Shown here piece after piece: positions 10,889-20,288 of a stretch of DNA of 64,000 nucleotides. The stretch's first letter is position 1. Every line of letters begins with the position of its first letter. The position numbers and the translations under genes were made by a program. The DNA is from Lachancea kluyveri NRRL Y-12651 (Eukaryota; Ascomycota; Saccharomycetes; Saccharomycetales; Saccharomycetaceae): assembly GCA_000149225.2 (NCBI GenBank), contig CM000694.1:310001-374000 (forward strand). Direction: 5' to 3'. Below the pieces are notes generated by a model that saw nothing but the letters and a program-made list of their open reading frames with translations, was not told where the DNA came from and made no database searches.

Positions 10889-12994
10889 TCACGATAAAAT
10901 TTTTGTTCTTTTGTGTGAAAGACTTTTTAAATATGTGAATAAGAAGTCTGCGACCCCGCCGTAGACACCATCTTGATCGAATCTTCGTAAGATTAACAAT
11001 CTTAGATCTTCAAAAGTTCGTGCAGATGGTAGCCATTCGTTGTTTTTGGCCAGCAACTGTTTTTTGAATGAATTAAATCCCACCTCAGATACCGGATTTT
11101 TATAAATGACGGTACATCTGTTTTCTAGCTCAATTGATTCTATTGCTTTTTTAGAAGCAAATGAAAATGCAGGTATACCGGTGATTGTGAATAAAGATTT
11201 TACTTTCAACATAGAGTCTGCGATGTACAAACTGTCAGTGATATTCTTTAAATACCCAGTCGGGATATCAAAGAGCTTGTTGGTAGGTAATATTTTATTT
11301 CTCCATAAGTAATTGGTAATGTCAATCACGTACTGATTTTGCAGTTGCACGAATTTATCCTCTGAGCGTAACCCAATCAGCAAATCCTTAGACCCGACCA
11401 AATATTTGGTCAATGCTGATATCAACAGAGGATCATTCGATAACATTATACCATGGATCGAAGAGCTCGATAACAATATTTCGTTCAGGTTTTCATATAT
11501 TAATTGGTCCCTTGGAAGAGACAATATGTTATCCAAAGCCTTTATGGCTGTAGTTATCATATGCCTGTCGTTGGGAAAATTATTAGCGTATTTGAAAACC
11601 ATTTTTAAAAACAGAGAGCTTATATGCAAACAAGAAATGAAAATATCATAGGATTGATCCCGTTTTAACCACAAATTAACCATAAGAAGAACCGCTTTCG
11701 TAATGGATGCAAACGTCAAGGTCCCTCCATTTGCAAGGGTTGTATTTATACTTGCTGCAAGCCAAATATTGGTTGTACTTTTCAATTGGTCCCACCTTTG
11801 AGGTTTCCAAAGGGATAAAAAATAGGGATAGAACCGAAGGTATATTTCATCATTTTTGGATAACAATTCTTGATTAAAAAGAAATTCCTCCTCTATACTT
11901 GTAAGTAGGCCATCAAATAACAGGTTCAAGTGTAGTATCTTGAGCATCAGAATGAGTTTTTCCTCCTTAGAATACCTGCTTTCGTAAAATATACTTTTCA
12001 ATTGAAGTTTACACCATAACTCTATGTTGACATAAGTCTTGTCTTCTGGGGGTAACAGTGCAATATACATTCTAGTAACACTGGTATTTCTCAAGACCAG
12101 TCTCTCGATATCTATAGTGGAGCTGATTCTGCTGATATTGTTAGCCAATTTCCCCAAGCTACTAACTTCAGCGAGTGAAATACCATCTGCGTATGCGTCT
12201 TCCCAAACAACGCTCAAGTCATCGTGATCATGCAAAGAGGTTAGTTGATATCGGAAAATCTCTTCAAATTCCTGTTCCAGTAACCTATTGTTGTGATTCA
12301 ACACAATTTTCCAAGAATTCATAAACTGTTCATCCAACACCAGTTCTTTAAAATGATTCAACTTTCTGGAATTACAACTTAGTTGTTTTAGGACTTCATT
12401 GATCATTTCATGGGGCCTAATGCTCAGATATCTTTTCAGTATTGCGGTTGCCAACGTGTTAGAGTTTTGATAGCCAGATTTTGTACCAATTTTCTTTAAA
12501 ATCATGACTCTCCAGGGAGTGACATGTACAGATTTAGTGGACCAAACTAATAGGTAAGTGATCGGAGTTTGTAAATAATCAAATTGCCATAGTTGAAATA
12601 ACGATGAATAGTATTTTGAAAAAATGCTGGTGTCTTCAATTAGTGGATAGACGTGTACCAACCACCTGCATAGGGCGATTTGTAAGGTCTGTGGTAATCC
12701 TAGTTTATAGCTTGAGCTAAAAGTTGGTGTGCCTAAGGATTTCACTATTGTCGACACCACTTCCACAGGTATGAAATCGTTAGGAAGCAAACAATGGTTT
12801 ACAATGTATTTTTTCGTGACGAGTGAAATTATCGATGATTGACAAAGGAACCGAACGATCTGAGAAACGGAATTTGGTGAGATTCCAAGAGTTGAAACGT
12901 TGGAGTAAATGGTTTGAAGGAGCACTTGGATTTCATGGTCTGGAAGGTCTGGATTTTGGCATAACGAGTTTATGCTCGAGTCAACGACATTCAT
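10889..12994 (-). CDS. CTF3: Inner kinetochore protein Ctf3 (CENP-I)
   Basis: Ctf3 is the CENP-I subunit of the constitutive centromere-associated network (Ctf19/COMA-linked) and bridges centromeric chromatin to outer kinetochore assembly. The protein is all-helical with no enzymatic motif. Recognition rests on conserved stretches shared with S. cerevisiae Ctf3: LPQTLQIALCRWLVHVYPL near the N-terminus, SSDDPLL-like and NQYVIDITNYLWRNK segments, FTITGIPA, and a C-terminal FLFTYLKSLS. At 701 residues it is slightly shorter than S. cerevisiae Ctf3 (733). Corresponds to YLR381W. It lies between NAM2 (55 bases) and CSR1, with which it is head-to-tail. Confidence 0.93.
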   Translation of the reverse strand: MNVVDSSINSLCQNPDLPDHEIQVLLQTIYSNVSTLGISPNSVSQIVRFLCQSSIISLVTKKYIVNHCLLPNDFIPVEVVSTIVKSLGTPTFSSSYKLGLPQTLQIALCRWLVHVYPLIEDTSIFSKYYSSLFQLWQFDYLQTPITYLLVWSTKSVHVTPWRVMILKKIGTKSGYQNSNTLATAILKRYLSIRPHEMINEVLKQLSCNSRKLNHFKELVLDEQFMNSWKIVLNHNNRLLEQEFEEIFRYQLTSLHDHDDLSVVWEDAYADGISLAEVSSLGKLANNISRISSTIDIERLVLRNTSVTRMYIALLPPEDKTYVNIELWCKLQLKSIFYESRYSKEEKLILMLKILHLNLLFDGLLTSIEEEFLFNQELLSKNDEIYLRFYPYFLSLWKPQRWDQLKSTTNIWLAASINTTLANGGTLTFASITKAVLLMVNLWLKRDQSYDIFISCLHISSLFLKMVFKYANNFPNDRHMITTAIKALDNILSLPRDQLIYENLNEILLSSSSIHGIMLSNDPLLISALTKYLVGSKDLLIGLRSEDKFVQLQNQYVIDITNYLWRNKILPTNKLFDIPTGYLKNITDSLYIADSMLKVKSLFTITGIPAFSFASKKAIESIELENRCTVIYKNPVSEVGFNSFKKQLLAKNNEWLPSARTFEDLRLLILRRFDQDGVYGGVADFLFTYLKSLSHKRTKILS

Positions 12995-13231
12995 TTATGT
13001 CTCGTTGTTTTTGTGTTTGGATCGACGGTTGTTGTCCATTATGCGCGCGTTTCGATGTAGGAAAACAGGTTGGAAAGGAACAACAACAAAATCTCTTCAA
13101 ACATATCTATCATATAACTTATATATAAGAGAAAACAGGGGGTGGAGGATTGAAGGGAACAAAGTTTTACATAGAAGAAGACACACATGTGTTATACAAA
13201 TAAGTTACAGGTTGGAAAACGTTACGGTTGA

Positions 13232-14554
13232 CTAAACTTTTAAAGTCCCATCAATATCGTAAATGCATCTGGATCTAATGTATGGATCCAATTTGCAATA
13301 GTTTTCACTCAACTGTTTGCCAATACTGATCTTGATATCCAAGAATTTTTTAGAGTCTTCAGGAGATTCGCTTTCGATCCACTTAACGGTGGCGTCGATG
13401 AATTTTTGGATGATTGCATCCCTCTCTTCCAAGATGGAATCCTTATTATCGGAATCAGACAAGGATTTATCATGGGAGCCATCTAGCTTAATGACTCTGT
13501 CAAGATCGTGGTCATCGTCGCCACCCAAATATACAGGGATATGTTCCATTGGGATGTATTCGGCCAAATCCTTGGCAGATTTGGTAAAGACGACTTTGGA
13601 GGCAACGACCGGGTCCAACCAGTTTTTGATAATGTTCCAAATCGGTGGGAAGATCCAAGGTGCCTTGTGGATGAATAGTTTGCCTAAACATTCAGGGTAA
13701 TGGGCTTCAAAACACGAAATCAAATACTTCACCGGAGCATAATCCATGTTTGACATAGAAAACCCTGTCAAATCGAACAAGATCGTGGCTGCATCGACAG
13801 GTTCTTTCAAAAATAACCTTGCTTCTTCGATTACCAACAGACAGTATTTCTTCATCTCATCCTCGGATTGATCGCTAGAATGATGTAGTTTTGGTCTAAC
13901 AAGGACAATTGGATGGCCCTTTTTGTCAAAGCCTCTAACCACAGCCTTGGACAACTCGATGTTTTTCACAAATCCAGTTTCGTTGTTGGTGTAAGCAGCG
14001 CGTTCACCTCCACGTATGATATCGTCGACTTTGCTTTCCTTAAGCCTCCAATGCAAAGTATGCGCTATCATACCCATAGCTTTATCGGTGTCCCATTTTC
14101 TGGCTCTCAAAAACCTCAGAATCAAATTGTCTGGATAGTCAGCTCTCAACATTTGCCAGAAATTGTTTCTGATTTCATCGGCTTCCAAGTCCTTTAGAGA
14201 ATCGTGGATTAAAGTATGAGGATAAGCAGCCTCAATTGACTCTGAAGATCTAGTAGAAGTGACAGAACTGGTTCTCTTGTGGACCGGTGCTGGAGGAGGA
14301 GGCGAAGGGTTTGAACTTTTCAAAAATTTGCCAAGTAGCTTTTTCTTTTTGGGTTTGGCAGTTTCAGCAGATGCAGTAGATGTAGTAGTATTGGTTCTAT
14401 CCAAAGTTTTTTGTTCTTTCCCCACTGACAGAACTTTGGAGCTTTTCACTGGGACTCGCCAGAAGTTGAACAAATGGGCCCACACTTGCTTCAAACGAAA
14501 TTCTTCGTCAACAGATAAGGTTTGTACGCGGCCTGGAGGGATTTCCTGTGTCAT
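13232..14554 (-). CDS. CSR1: Sec14-like phosphatidylinositol transfer protein Csr1
   Basis: A Sec14-family lipid transfer protein. In S. cerevisiae, Csr1/Sfh2 carries phosphatidylinositol and squalene and acts in lipid metabolism and post-Golgi traffic. The first ~110 residues are basic and Ser/Pro-rich and probably disordered. The CRAL-TRIO N segment follows (NLILRFLRARKWDTDKAM), then the CRAL-TRIO lipid-binding lobe (about residues 190-350), which includes the DLTGFSMSNMDYAPVKYLISCFEAHYPE region typical of Sec14 proteins. At 440 residues it is a little longer than S. cerevisiae Csr1 (408), mainly in the N-terminal tail. Corresponds to YLR380W. It shares a 972-base divergent intergenic region with the YDL057W homologue. 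Confidence 0.93.
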   Translation of the reverse strand: MTQEIPPGRVQTLSVDEEFRLKQVWAHLFNFWRVPVKSSKVLSVGKEQKTLDRTNTTTSTASAETAKPKKKKLLGKFLKSSNPSPPPPAPVHKRTSSVTSTRSSESIEAAYPHTLIHDSLKDLEADEIRNNFWQMLRADYPDNLILRFLRARKWDTDKAMGMIAHTLHWRLKESKVDDIIRGGERAAYTNNETGFVKNIELSKAVVRGFDKKGHPIVLVRPKLHHSSDQSEDEMKKYCLLVIEEARLFLKEPVDAATILFDLTGFSMSNMDYAPVKYLISCFEAHYPECLGKLFIHKAPWIFPPIWNIIKNWLDPVVASKVVFTKSAKDLAEYIPMEHIPVYLGGDDDHDLDRVIKLDGSHDKSLSDSDNKDSILEERDAIIQKFIDATVKWIESESPEDSKKFLDIKISIGKQLSENYCKLDPYIRSRCIYDIDGTLKV

Positions 14555-14891
14555 TTTTGATTATGTATTTGTTTGTATGCGTTATTGACTGCGGTTTGTA
14601 TTTAGTTTTCGTTTTCCTTTTTTTTTGCCTCTTTAAGTTTCTCTCTTCGAGTGAAAAGAACCTTTTTTAATGGTAATAGTATCAAAACCAAGGTTTGGGT
14701 ACAGGCGTTACACGAAACCAAACGGGTGAACCACAGAACGATGGGAAAAACGAACAAAATTTCCGCGCAACGAGCAGGATTGTTGAAATCACGATACACG
14801 CATAAAATGGCAGAAACCATCATTATCACGTGATTCAAAGGAAGAAAAAGAAATGCGGGCGGAAGCCGGCAAACGAGGAAATCCGCATATT

Positions 14892-14909
14892 CCCGGGTTC
14901 GAACCCGGG
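14892..14909. repeat. 18-bp perfect palindrome in GC-rich island
   Basis: CCCGGGTTCGAACCCGGG reads identically on both strands. It contains CGG and CCG half-sites spaced by 8 bases (CGG-N8-CCG), the kind of arrangement bound by Zn2Cys6 dimers. The resemblance to a tRNA B box was considered and rejected because the T-arm stem does not pair. Confidence 0.7.
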
Positions 14910-15261
14910 CAGCTTCTCACCTTGGAGCGAGATACCGGAGCTATGTTAACCGCCGAGACGGATCTCCGAGCTCGTGGTACGCGATCGCGCTACGATATCT
15001 CGGAGAATCAAGTCACGTGATCCGCCACCGCTATTCTCCTCCTCTCTTCTACCGTCTTTGAAGACAGCAATAGCAACAACAGGAAGCGCCAGCGAGAGAA
15101 AGATCCAGGAAGAGAAGCAAGCCAAAAGCCATGTCTATCTGCTTGTTGTCACCCAAAATATGGATTTGTATGGGTGATCATGTGATATTCTGGGTTTTAC
15201 TGTCCGTTACTGATTATATTTACTGAGAAGACCCTTTCTCAATGATCGCTCACAAAGAAGA

Positions 15262-15287
15262 AAAAGAAAGAAAGAAAGAAAGAAAGA
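15262..15287 (+). repeat. GAAA microsatellite
   Basis: About five to six tandem GAAA units followed by a 10-base A run, about 240 bases upstream of the YDL057W-homologue start. Nucleosome-excluding purine tracts of this sort are common in yeast promoters. Confidence 0.8.
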
Positions 15288-15526
15288 GGGAAAAAAAAAA
15301 GGATACAAGGAAATTCTGTGACACATCCCGTTTCTTTTTTACCCCAGCTATAATATAAAGTAGCCAAAAAAAAACCCTCATTCAAAAAGAGAAACCACTT
15401 TATTTAAGGAGAAACAAGCTCAGTATATTTTGCTTTATTTGATCTTCTGATACCGTTAGTACGTTACAAAGGTTAAACTAAAAACCGACTAAAAAAACAA
15501 AAAAAAAAAATCAGAAATCTACAATC

Positions 15527-17383
15527 ATGGTTGCCGATCAGGATCTCATTACTTGTCGTGTGCTAAACACTAATCCTCTGTTGAAACCAAATGAACTCTT
15601 TTTAAATTTAAAGCATAACCAGTTCCACACAGGTATCGGAATAGCTGGCATTCTCACTAAACCCTTCTCTACTACTTTTCCCTCTTTTAAAGAGCAAGTC
15701 GCTAATCAAGCAGAATACGCCTTGCCGACTCACAAGTTGGTTTTGTTAGTACATGGTCATTCAGCTCATAAGAACGGTGTTTATAATCAGATGCTGGCTG
15801 CGAAGCTCGCTGAAATGGGTTACTACGTTCTCCGCATCGATTTTAGAAGTCTCGGTGACTCAGAACCAAACGCGGATCCCTCGATAGGCAGGACTATCCA
15901 GCAGGATGTCCAGGATATCGAAACTGTGTATCAATTTGCATGCAGTGAACAATGTCGTCAGCTATTGGGTAAGCGTTTAACTTTGGATACTATCGTAGCG
16001 CACTCTAGAGGCGTCATTGCTATGTTGGAGTTTGCTATGACACGCTATATCCCCAATTTGATCAACTGTGCCGGCAGGTTTGTTTCTCACGAACTATACA
16101 CAAAGGCTAAACGTAGAAATCCCAATTGGGAGAAAGATGGAGGATTCTACTGCAACGCGGTGCGTCATGGCCAATTGAAAAAGACTTTTATTCCAAAGTC
16201 TGAAACGGCTAGCGCTGCGGATGTTGACACTTTGAAATTCAAACAGATAGACCAGAGATCCTTTGTGTTGTCGGTCTATGGCTCTCGTGATGATGTCATC
16301 CCACTAAGCGCTTCTGCCAAATACAGTAACTTGTTTCAAGGAAGACACACTTTGGAAATCATCATGGAGGCAGACCACAATTTCTATGGGTTTCCAGAAG
16401 ACCGCAACGAACAAGGTTTGCCTTTGCGTAAAGGTAAAGTAAATTACAACTTTGTCGTAGTAGACACCATCTCTCAGTATTTGTCCAACGAAAGGCAATT
16501 GGACAGGTTTTACGAAGCGAGTAAAGTTATTCGCAGTACTAAGATTTCAACAGCACTGACCCCCAGATGGAGCTTACCCCATGATTTTTCCCGTATTTCC
16601 AATTTCCGTGACTTGGGTGGGTATCAGACGCGTTATACTAACCGCAGAGTGAAATCAGGAGTATTGTACCGGTGCGCCAATCCATGTGATGCCACTTCAG
16701 AAGCACTAGATTTTATGACTAACGAACTACATATCAACAAGATATTTGATTTGAGAGGTCCCCAAGAGGCCATAGAAAACGGCATCATTGCATGCATTCA
16801 AGTGGAAAATCTGGCTTTCAACAAGAGCAAAAATCTCTCACCGGACAAAATTGCTAAGCACTATCAGGGCCTACTAATATCTTCGTACAAGTTCCCTCAG
16901 GCGTACATGATCGTTACGAAGAACAGTATTCCACAGATCAGAACGTTTTTCGAATATATCTTGGATGGTCATTGCGATGATCATCATGCCGTAGTCTTCC
17001 ATTGCACTGCTGGTAAAGATAGAACAGGGATCCTTGGGATGTTGATCTTGGGAATCTTGGGTGTAGATGAGGACACCATTGCAAGAGAGTACGAATTAAC
17101 CACAATAGGATTACTAACGGAGGCTAAACTAATAAAAAAATTGTCAGAGCGTGGCTCTTTATACTACGATATGTTGGGTGAAGGTGCAGAAAATTTAGCC
17201 GAGGATTATAAACTAACTCCAGAGGTTATGTGCCAGAATTTGTTGTCATCCACTTATGAAGCGATGAGATTGTTTATCGATGATTTCAATCAAGAGTTTG
17301 GGTCCGTAGAGTCATTCTTCTTGGACGTCTTGGAGTTCATCCCTGAGGATATTCAAAAAATTAGAGCTGTTCTACTTGAGTAA
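15527..17383 (+). CDS. Alpha/beta hydrolase fused to tyrosine phosphatase-like domain (YDL057W homologue)
   Basis: A single uninterrupted frame of 618 codons with two domains. Residues 1-~330 match the whole of S. cerevisiae YDL057W (328 residues, function unknown), an alpha/beta hydrolase. The oxyanion-side VHGHSAHKN segment, a nucleophile elbow AHSRG with Ser160, an acid at Asp255/256 (GSRDD) and His284 (ADHNFYG) form a plausible triad. Residues ~345-618 are absent from YDL057W and look like a Tyr_phosphatase3-type domain: NFRDLGGY, SGVLYRCANP, and the CX5R loop HCTAGKDRTG with Cys493 and Arg499. The natural substrates of both halves are unknown, and a lipid or phosphoinositide target would be a guess. 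The A-rich context before the ATG supports this start. It is followed head-to-tail by MBP1. Confidence 0.88.
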   Translation: MVADQDLITCRVLNTNPLLKPNELFLNLKHNQFHTGIGIAGILTKPFSTTFPSFKEQVANQAEYALPTHKLVLLVHGHSAHKNGVYNQMLAAKLAEMGYYVLRIDFRSLGDSEPNADPSIGRTIQQDVQDIETVYQFACSEQCRQLLGKRLTLDTIVAHSRGVIAMLEFAMTRYIPNLINCAGRFVSHELYTKAKRRNPNWEKDGGFYCNAVRHGQLKKTFIPKSETASAADVDTLKFKQIDQRSFVLSVYGSRDDVIPLSASAKYSNLFQGRHTLEIIMEADHNFYGFPEDRNEQGLPLRKGKVNYNFVVVDTISQYLSNERQLDRFYEASKVIRSTKISTALTPRWSLPHDFSRISNFRDLGGYQTRYTNRRVKSGVLYRCANPCDATSEALDFMTNELHINKIFDLRGPQEAIENGIIACIQVENLAFNKSKNLSPDKIAKHYQGLLISSYKFPQAYMIVTKNSIPQIRTFFEYILDGHCDDHHAVVFHCTAGKDRTGILGMLILGILGVDEDTIAREYELTTIGLLTEAKLIKKLSERGSLYYDMLGEGAENLAEDYKLTPEVMCQNLLSSTYEAMRLFIDDFNQEFGSVESFFLDVLEFIPEDIQKIRAVLLE

Positions 17384-17805
17384 AAAAAAAAAAAAAACGT
17401 TTGTAAACGGTATCTTAGATCTTCTCTACATAACCATATAATTTGAAAACCGGGTAAATGTCATTCCGTCTTCTATTTCCTGCTCTATTTTTTTTTTTCT
17501 TCAGGCAAAAAAAAATTTCTTCGGCAGGGGTTCGAAAAGAAGGTCACATAAACAAACAGAATAATACTCGAGTTGGCCGCTCAAATACCGGAAAGGCCGT
17601 CAAAAAACGTAAACACAGCACGAATTTGACATCGTTATAAGGGTTAATAAGGAAGAAAAAAATTCCTACTTACTCATTTCCCTTCTTTAATTTTTTTTTC
17701 CCCTCCCTGAGCTTGCAGTTTTTGAGTTTGTTTTCTGTCACTAGCATTCGCTGGTAATTATAATACACAGACAACTTTAGAAAAAAGTAGAGGCAAGAAG
17801 TCATC
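17384..17805. promoter_or_regulatory. Intergenic region upstream of MBP1
   Basis: 422 bases. It begins with a 14-base A run just after the stop and holds several T tracts. I see no RNA gene or conserved ORF; it serves as the MBP1 promoter and the 3' end of the hydrolase gene. Confidence 0.5.
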
Positions 17806-20037
17806 ATGTCGGCACCGTCTAACCAAATATATTCTGCCAAGTACTCTGGTGTTGAAGTGTATGAGTTTATTCATCCGACTGGGTCCATTATGAAACGTAA
17901 AGCTGATGATTGGGTGAACGCTACGCATATTTTGAAGGCCGCTAAGTTTGCCAAGGCTAAAAGAACCAGAATTCTAGAAAAAGAAGTCATCAAGGATATC
18001 CATGAAAAGGTTCAAGGTGGGTTTGGCAAGTACCAAGGGACTTGGGTGCCTTTGGATATTGCTCGTAAGCTAGCTAGTAAGTTCGATGTTATGGAAGAGT
18101 TGAAACCTCTATTCGATTTTACACAGAGGGACGGTTCTGCGTCTCCGCCACAAGCACCAAAACATCATCATGCTTCTAGAAGCGATTCTTCCAGGAAAAA
18201 AGCTACAAAAAGTGCCTCTACTACTACAAGTAAAGTTCCGGAGCCTTCAAGCTCTTCTGCGTCTGTAACACCTACAAATGTACCCAAGAGAAGGGGCAGG
18301 CCGCCTTCCAAAAACAAAAAATTAGAGAAAGCTCCCAAGTTTCAAAGATCACAAAGTGAAATGACTTTCCCTAGACCAATGATCCCCAATTCCAATATCA
18401 CTTCAACGCACCTTCCTTCAATACAAAGTCCTCTGCTGCGCACAGCTAGCCTTGATCCCGTGATAATGGGAGAAGGCCAGGAATCCCCAGTAGTGCAGCA
18501 ACAGCGGCACTTCAAAGAATTGGATATCGAAGATGGCTTATCCAGCGATATCGAACAAAGCCAGGTAATCAATAAAGAAGTTTCTTCTTCATCCTCTCTG
18601 CCGACATCACCAAGCGAATTATCCGAAACGAATCCGTTTGATAACAGACATGATATGGATAGTGTTACTTCACCCATTGCCTCTTTAGTGCCTCGGTTTT
18701 CCTCTCAACCCCAATCATCGGACGTGAACACCAAAGTTAGCGAATACCTATCCAAGTTGGTTGATTTTTTTATCACAAGTGAGACGCATTCTGACTTGGA
18801 TGTCCCCGTGGATTTGTTATCTCCACCGCCCCATAGTAGTCCCTATATCGATTACTCCATTGACCCTGAAGGACATACTGCATTTCATTGGGCATGCGCG
18901 ATGGGTAACATTGCAATTGCCGAGGCGTTGTACAATGTCGGTGCTAGCACAAGATCGGTAAATACCTTAGGTGAAACCCCGTTGATGAGAAGTTCCATTT
19001 TCCATAACTCTTATACAAAACGCACATATCCAAAGATTTGCCATTTGTTACAGGACACTACCTACGACGTTGATTCCCAACTACAAACAGTCATTCACCA
19101 CATAGTAAGGCGTAAATCTTCTACTCCATCTGCTGTTTATTACTTAGATGTATTACTCTCTAAAATCAAGGATTTCTCGCCTCAATACAGGATAGAAAGC
19201 CTGATCAATGCTCAGGACCAAAGGGGGAATACTGCTTTACACGTTGCTGCTTTTAATGATGATAGGATTTTCTTCAACACGCTGCTAGAACATGGCGCTT
19301 TAAGCACGATCAAAAATAATGAAGGTACGACCGCCGATGAGATATTAACGAGTAAATATTCCACCAATGTGAGCGCCACAACGTCCATATCAGGCAATGG
19401 TCGTCACAAAGTTCCAATAGTGCCGACATCTCCATCAGATTTTCTGATGTATCCATCCCAGGCGGCAACACGACTATCCCGTGGAATCCCGCAGATTGTA
19501 AATGTTATGAAAGATTTAGCAGACACGTATAGCAAGTTGTATCAGCAACGTGATGCGGATGCACGTAATCTGGAGAGAACATTGAAAAGCATGTCAAAGA
19601 CGGTGTCCACAGTGGAGTTTAAGATCTTAGAAGTTTTGCAGTTAGAGAATGTGGAAGATGTAGTTCCCTTGTTGGAGAAGAAATCCACAGAGGTCAAGGA
19701 ATTACAGGAGAAGGTAAACTATGTGAAAAAGGAAATGATCAGAAGACTGGAAAGGGGGCAATGCAAACGATTAGCCACATATATGAAAGATGAAGAAAGT
19801 GAAATTGATGGAGAACAAGAAAATTCGACGAACTTGGATGAAAAAGTTAAATTATTGAAAGAGATGGCAATTTTACAATTTCGAAGGAAACGTAAGCTGG
19901 AAGATGTGTTGAACTATGTCAGTGATAACACCAAAATCCACAAATATAGGAAAATGATTTCTCAAGGTACTGAGATGGATATTGATGAAGTGGATGGATG
20001 TTTGGGTGTCATTTTACAAAGCTTAGCTAATGAGTGA
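17806..20037 (+). CDS. MBP1: MBF transcription factor DNA-binding subunit Mbp1
   Basis: Mbp1 binds MCB elements and, with Swi6, drives G1/S expression of DNA synthesis genes. The APSES DNA-binding domain occupies about residues 5-105 (KADDWVNATHILKAAKFAKAKRTRILE, followed by GKYQGTWVPLDIARKLA), nearly identical to S. cerevisiae. A Ser/Pro-rich linker contains an AT-hook-like KRRGRPPSK at about 164-172. Ankyrin repeats span about 350-520 (GHTAFHWACAMGN, GNTALHVAAFND). The C-terminal ~150 residues are helical and coiled-coil, the Swi6 interaction region. The length is 743 versus 833 in S. cerevisiae; the difference lies mostly in linkers. The orthologue is Mbp1 and not Swi4, by N-terminal identity and by its position as YDL056W. 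Confidence 0.96.
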   Translation: MSAPSNQIYSAKYSGVEVYEFIHPTGSIMKRKADDWVNATHILKAAKFAKAKRTRILEKEVIKDIHEKVQGGFGKYQGTWVPLDIARKLASKFDVMEELKPLFDFTQRDGSASPPQAPKHHHASRSDSSRKKATKSASTTTSKVPEPSSSSASVTPTNVPKRRGRPPSKNKKLEKAPKFQRSQSEMTFPRPMIPNSNITSTHLPSIQSPLLRTASLDPVIMGEGQESPVVQQQRHFKELDIEDGLSSDIEQSQVINKEVSSSSSLPTSPSELSETNPFDNRHDMDSVTSPIASLVPRFSSQPQSSDVNTKVSEYLSKLVDFFITSETHSDLDVPVDLLSPPPHSSPYIDYSIDPEGHTAFHWACAMGNIAIAEALYNVGASTRSVNTLGETPLMRSSIFHNSYTKRTYPKICHLLQDTTYDVDSQLQTVIHHIVRRKSSTPSAVYYLDVLLSKIKDFSPQYRIESLINAQDQRGNTALHVAAFNDDRIFFNTLLEHGALSTIKNNEGTTADEILTSKYSTNVSATTSISGNGRHKVPIVPTSPSDFLMYPSQAATRLSRGIPQIVNVMKDLADTYSKLYQQRDADARNLERTLKSMSKTVSTVEFKILEVLQLENVEDVVPLLEKKSTEVKELQEKVNYVKKEMIRRLERGQCKRLATYMKDEESEIDGEQENSTNLDEKVKLLKEMAILQFRRKRKLEDVLNYVSDNTKIHKYRKMISQGTEMDIDEVDGCLGVILQSLANE

Positions 20038-20288
20038 AAAAGCCTTAAGTAATGAATACTAACTATTAGTACTATTTTGATCTTTTCTATACGGACGTTT
20101 TTGTTGGGTTTTTTTTCGTTTTTTTTTTTTATTATTTTTTTAATCTTATTATCTCTTTAGTAGAGAGGGTATTTAAGCTAATTACTCTATTTTAAAATCT
20201 TTAATTGCACCCGGCGAAAGTCATTACATAGGGAAAAGGAGAAATATATAAAGGGGAAAAAAGCTTCTCTTTTGCAGAAGGATCAACC

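Larger units (their letters stand above)
14555..15526. promoter_or_regulatory. Divergent promoter region CSR1/YDL057W homologue with GC-rich island
   Basis: A 972-base gap between divergent starts. Bases about 14850-15030 are strikingly GC- and CpG-rich and contain an 18-base perfect palindrome (14892-14909). They are bracketed by two TCACGTGA E-box palindromes, at 14826-14833 and 15013-15020. A GAAA microsatellite lies at about 15262-15287 and A-rich tracts precede the downstream start. No RNA gene could be supported. Confidence 0.6.

Noticed and set aside
14881-14930. tRNA gene suggested by GGGTTCGAACCC
   Set aside because: With a 7-base T loop the flanking stem pairs only two bases, and no A box with matching acceptor arm lies at the right distance on either strand. 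It is a simple palindrome.
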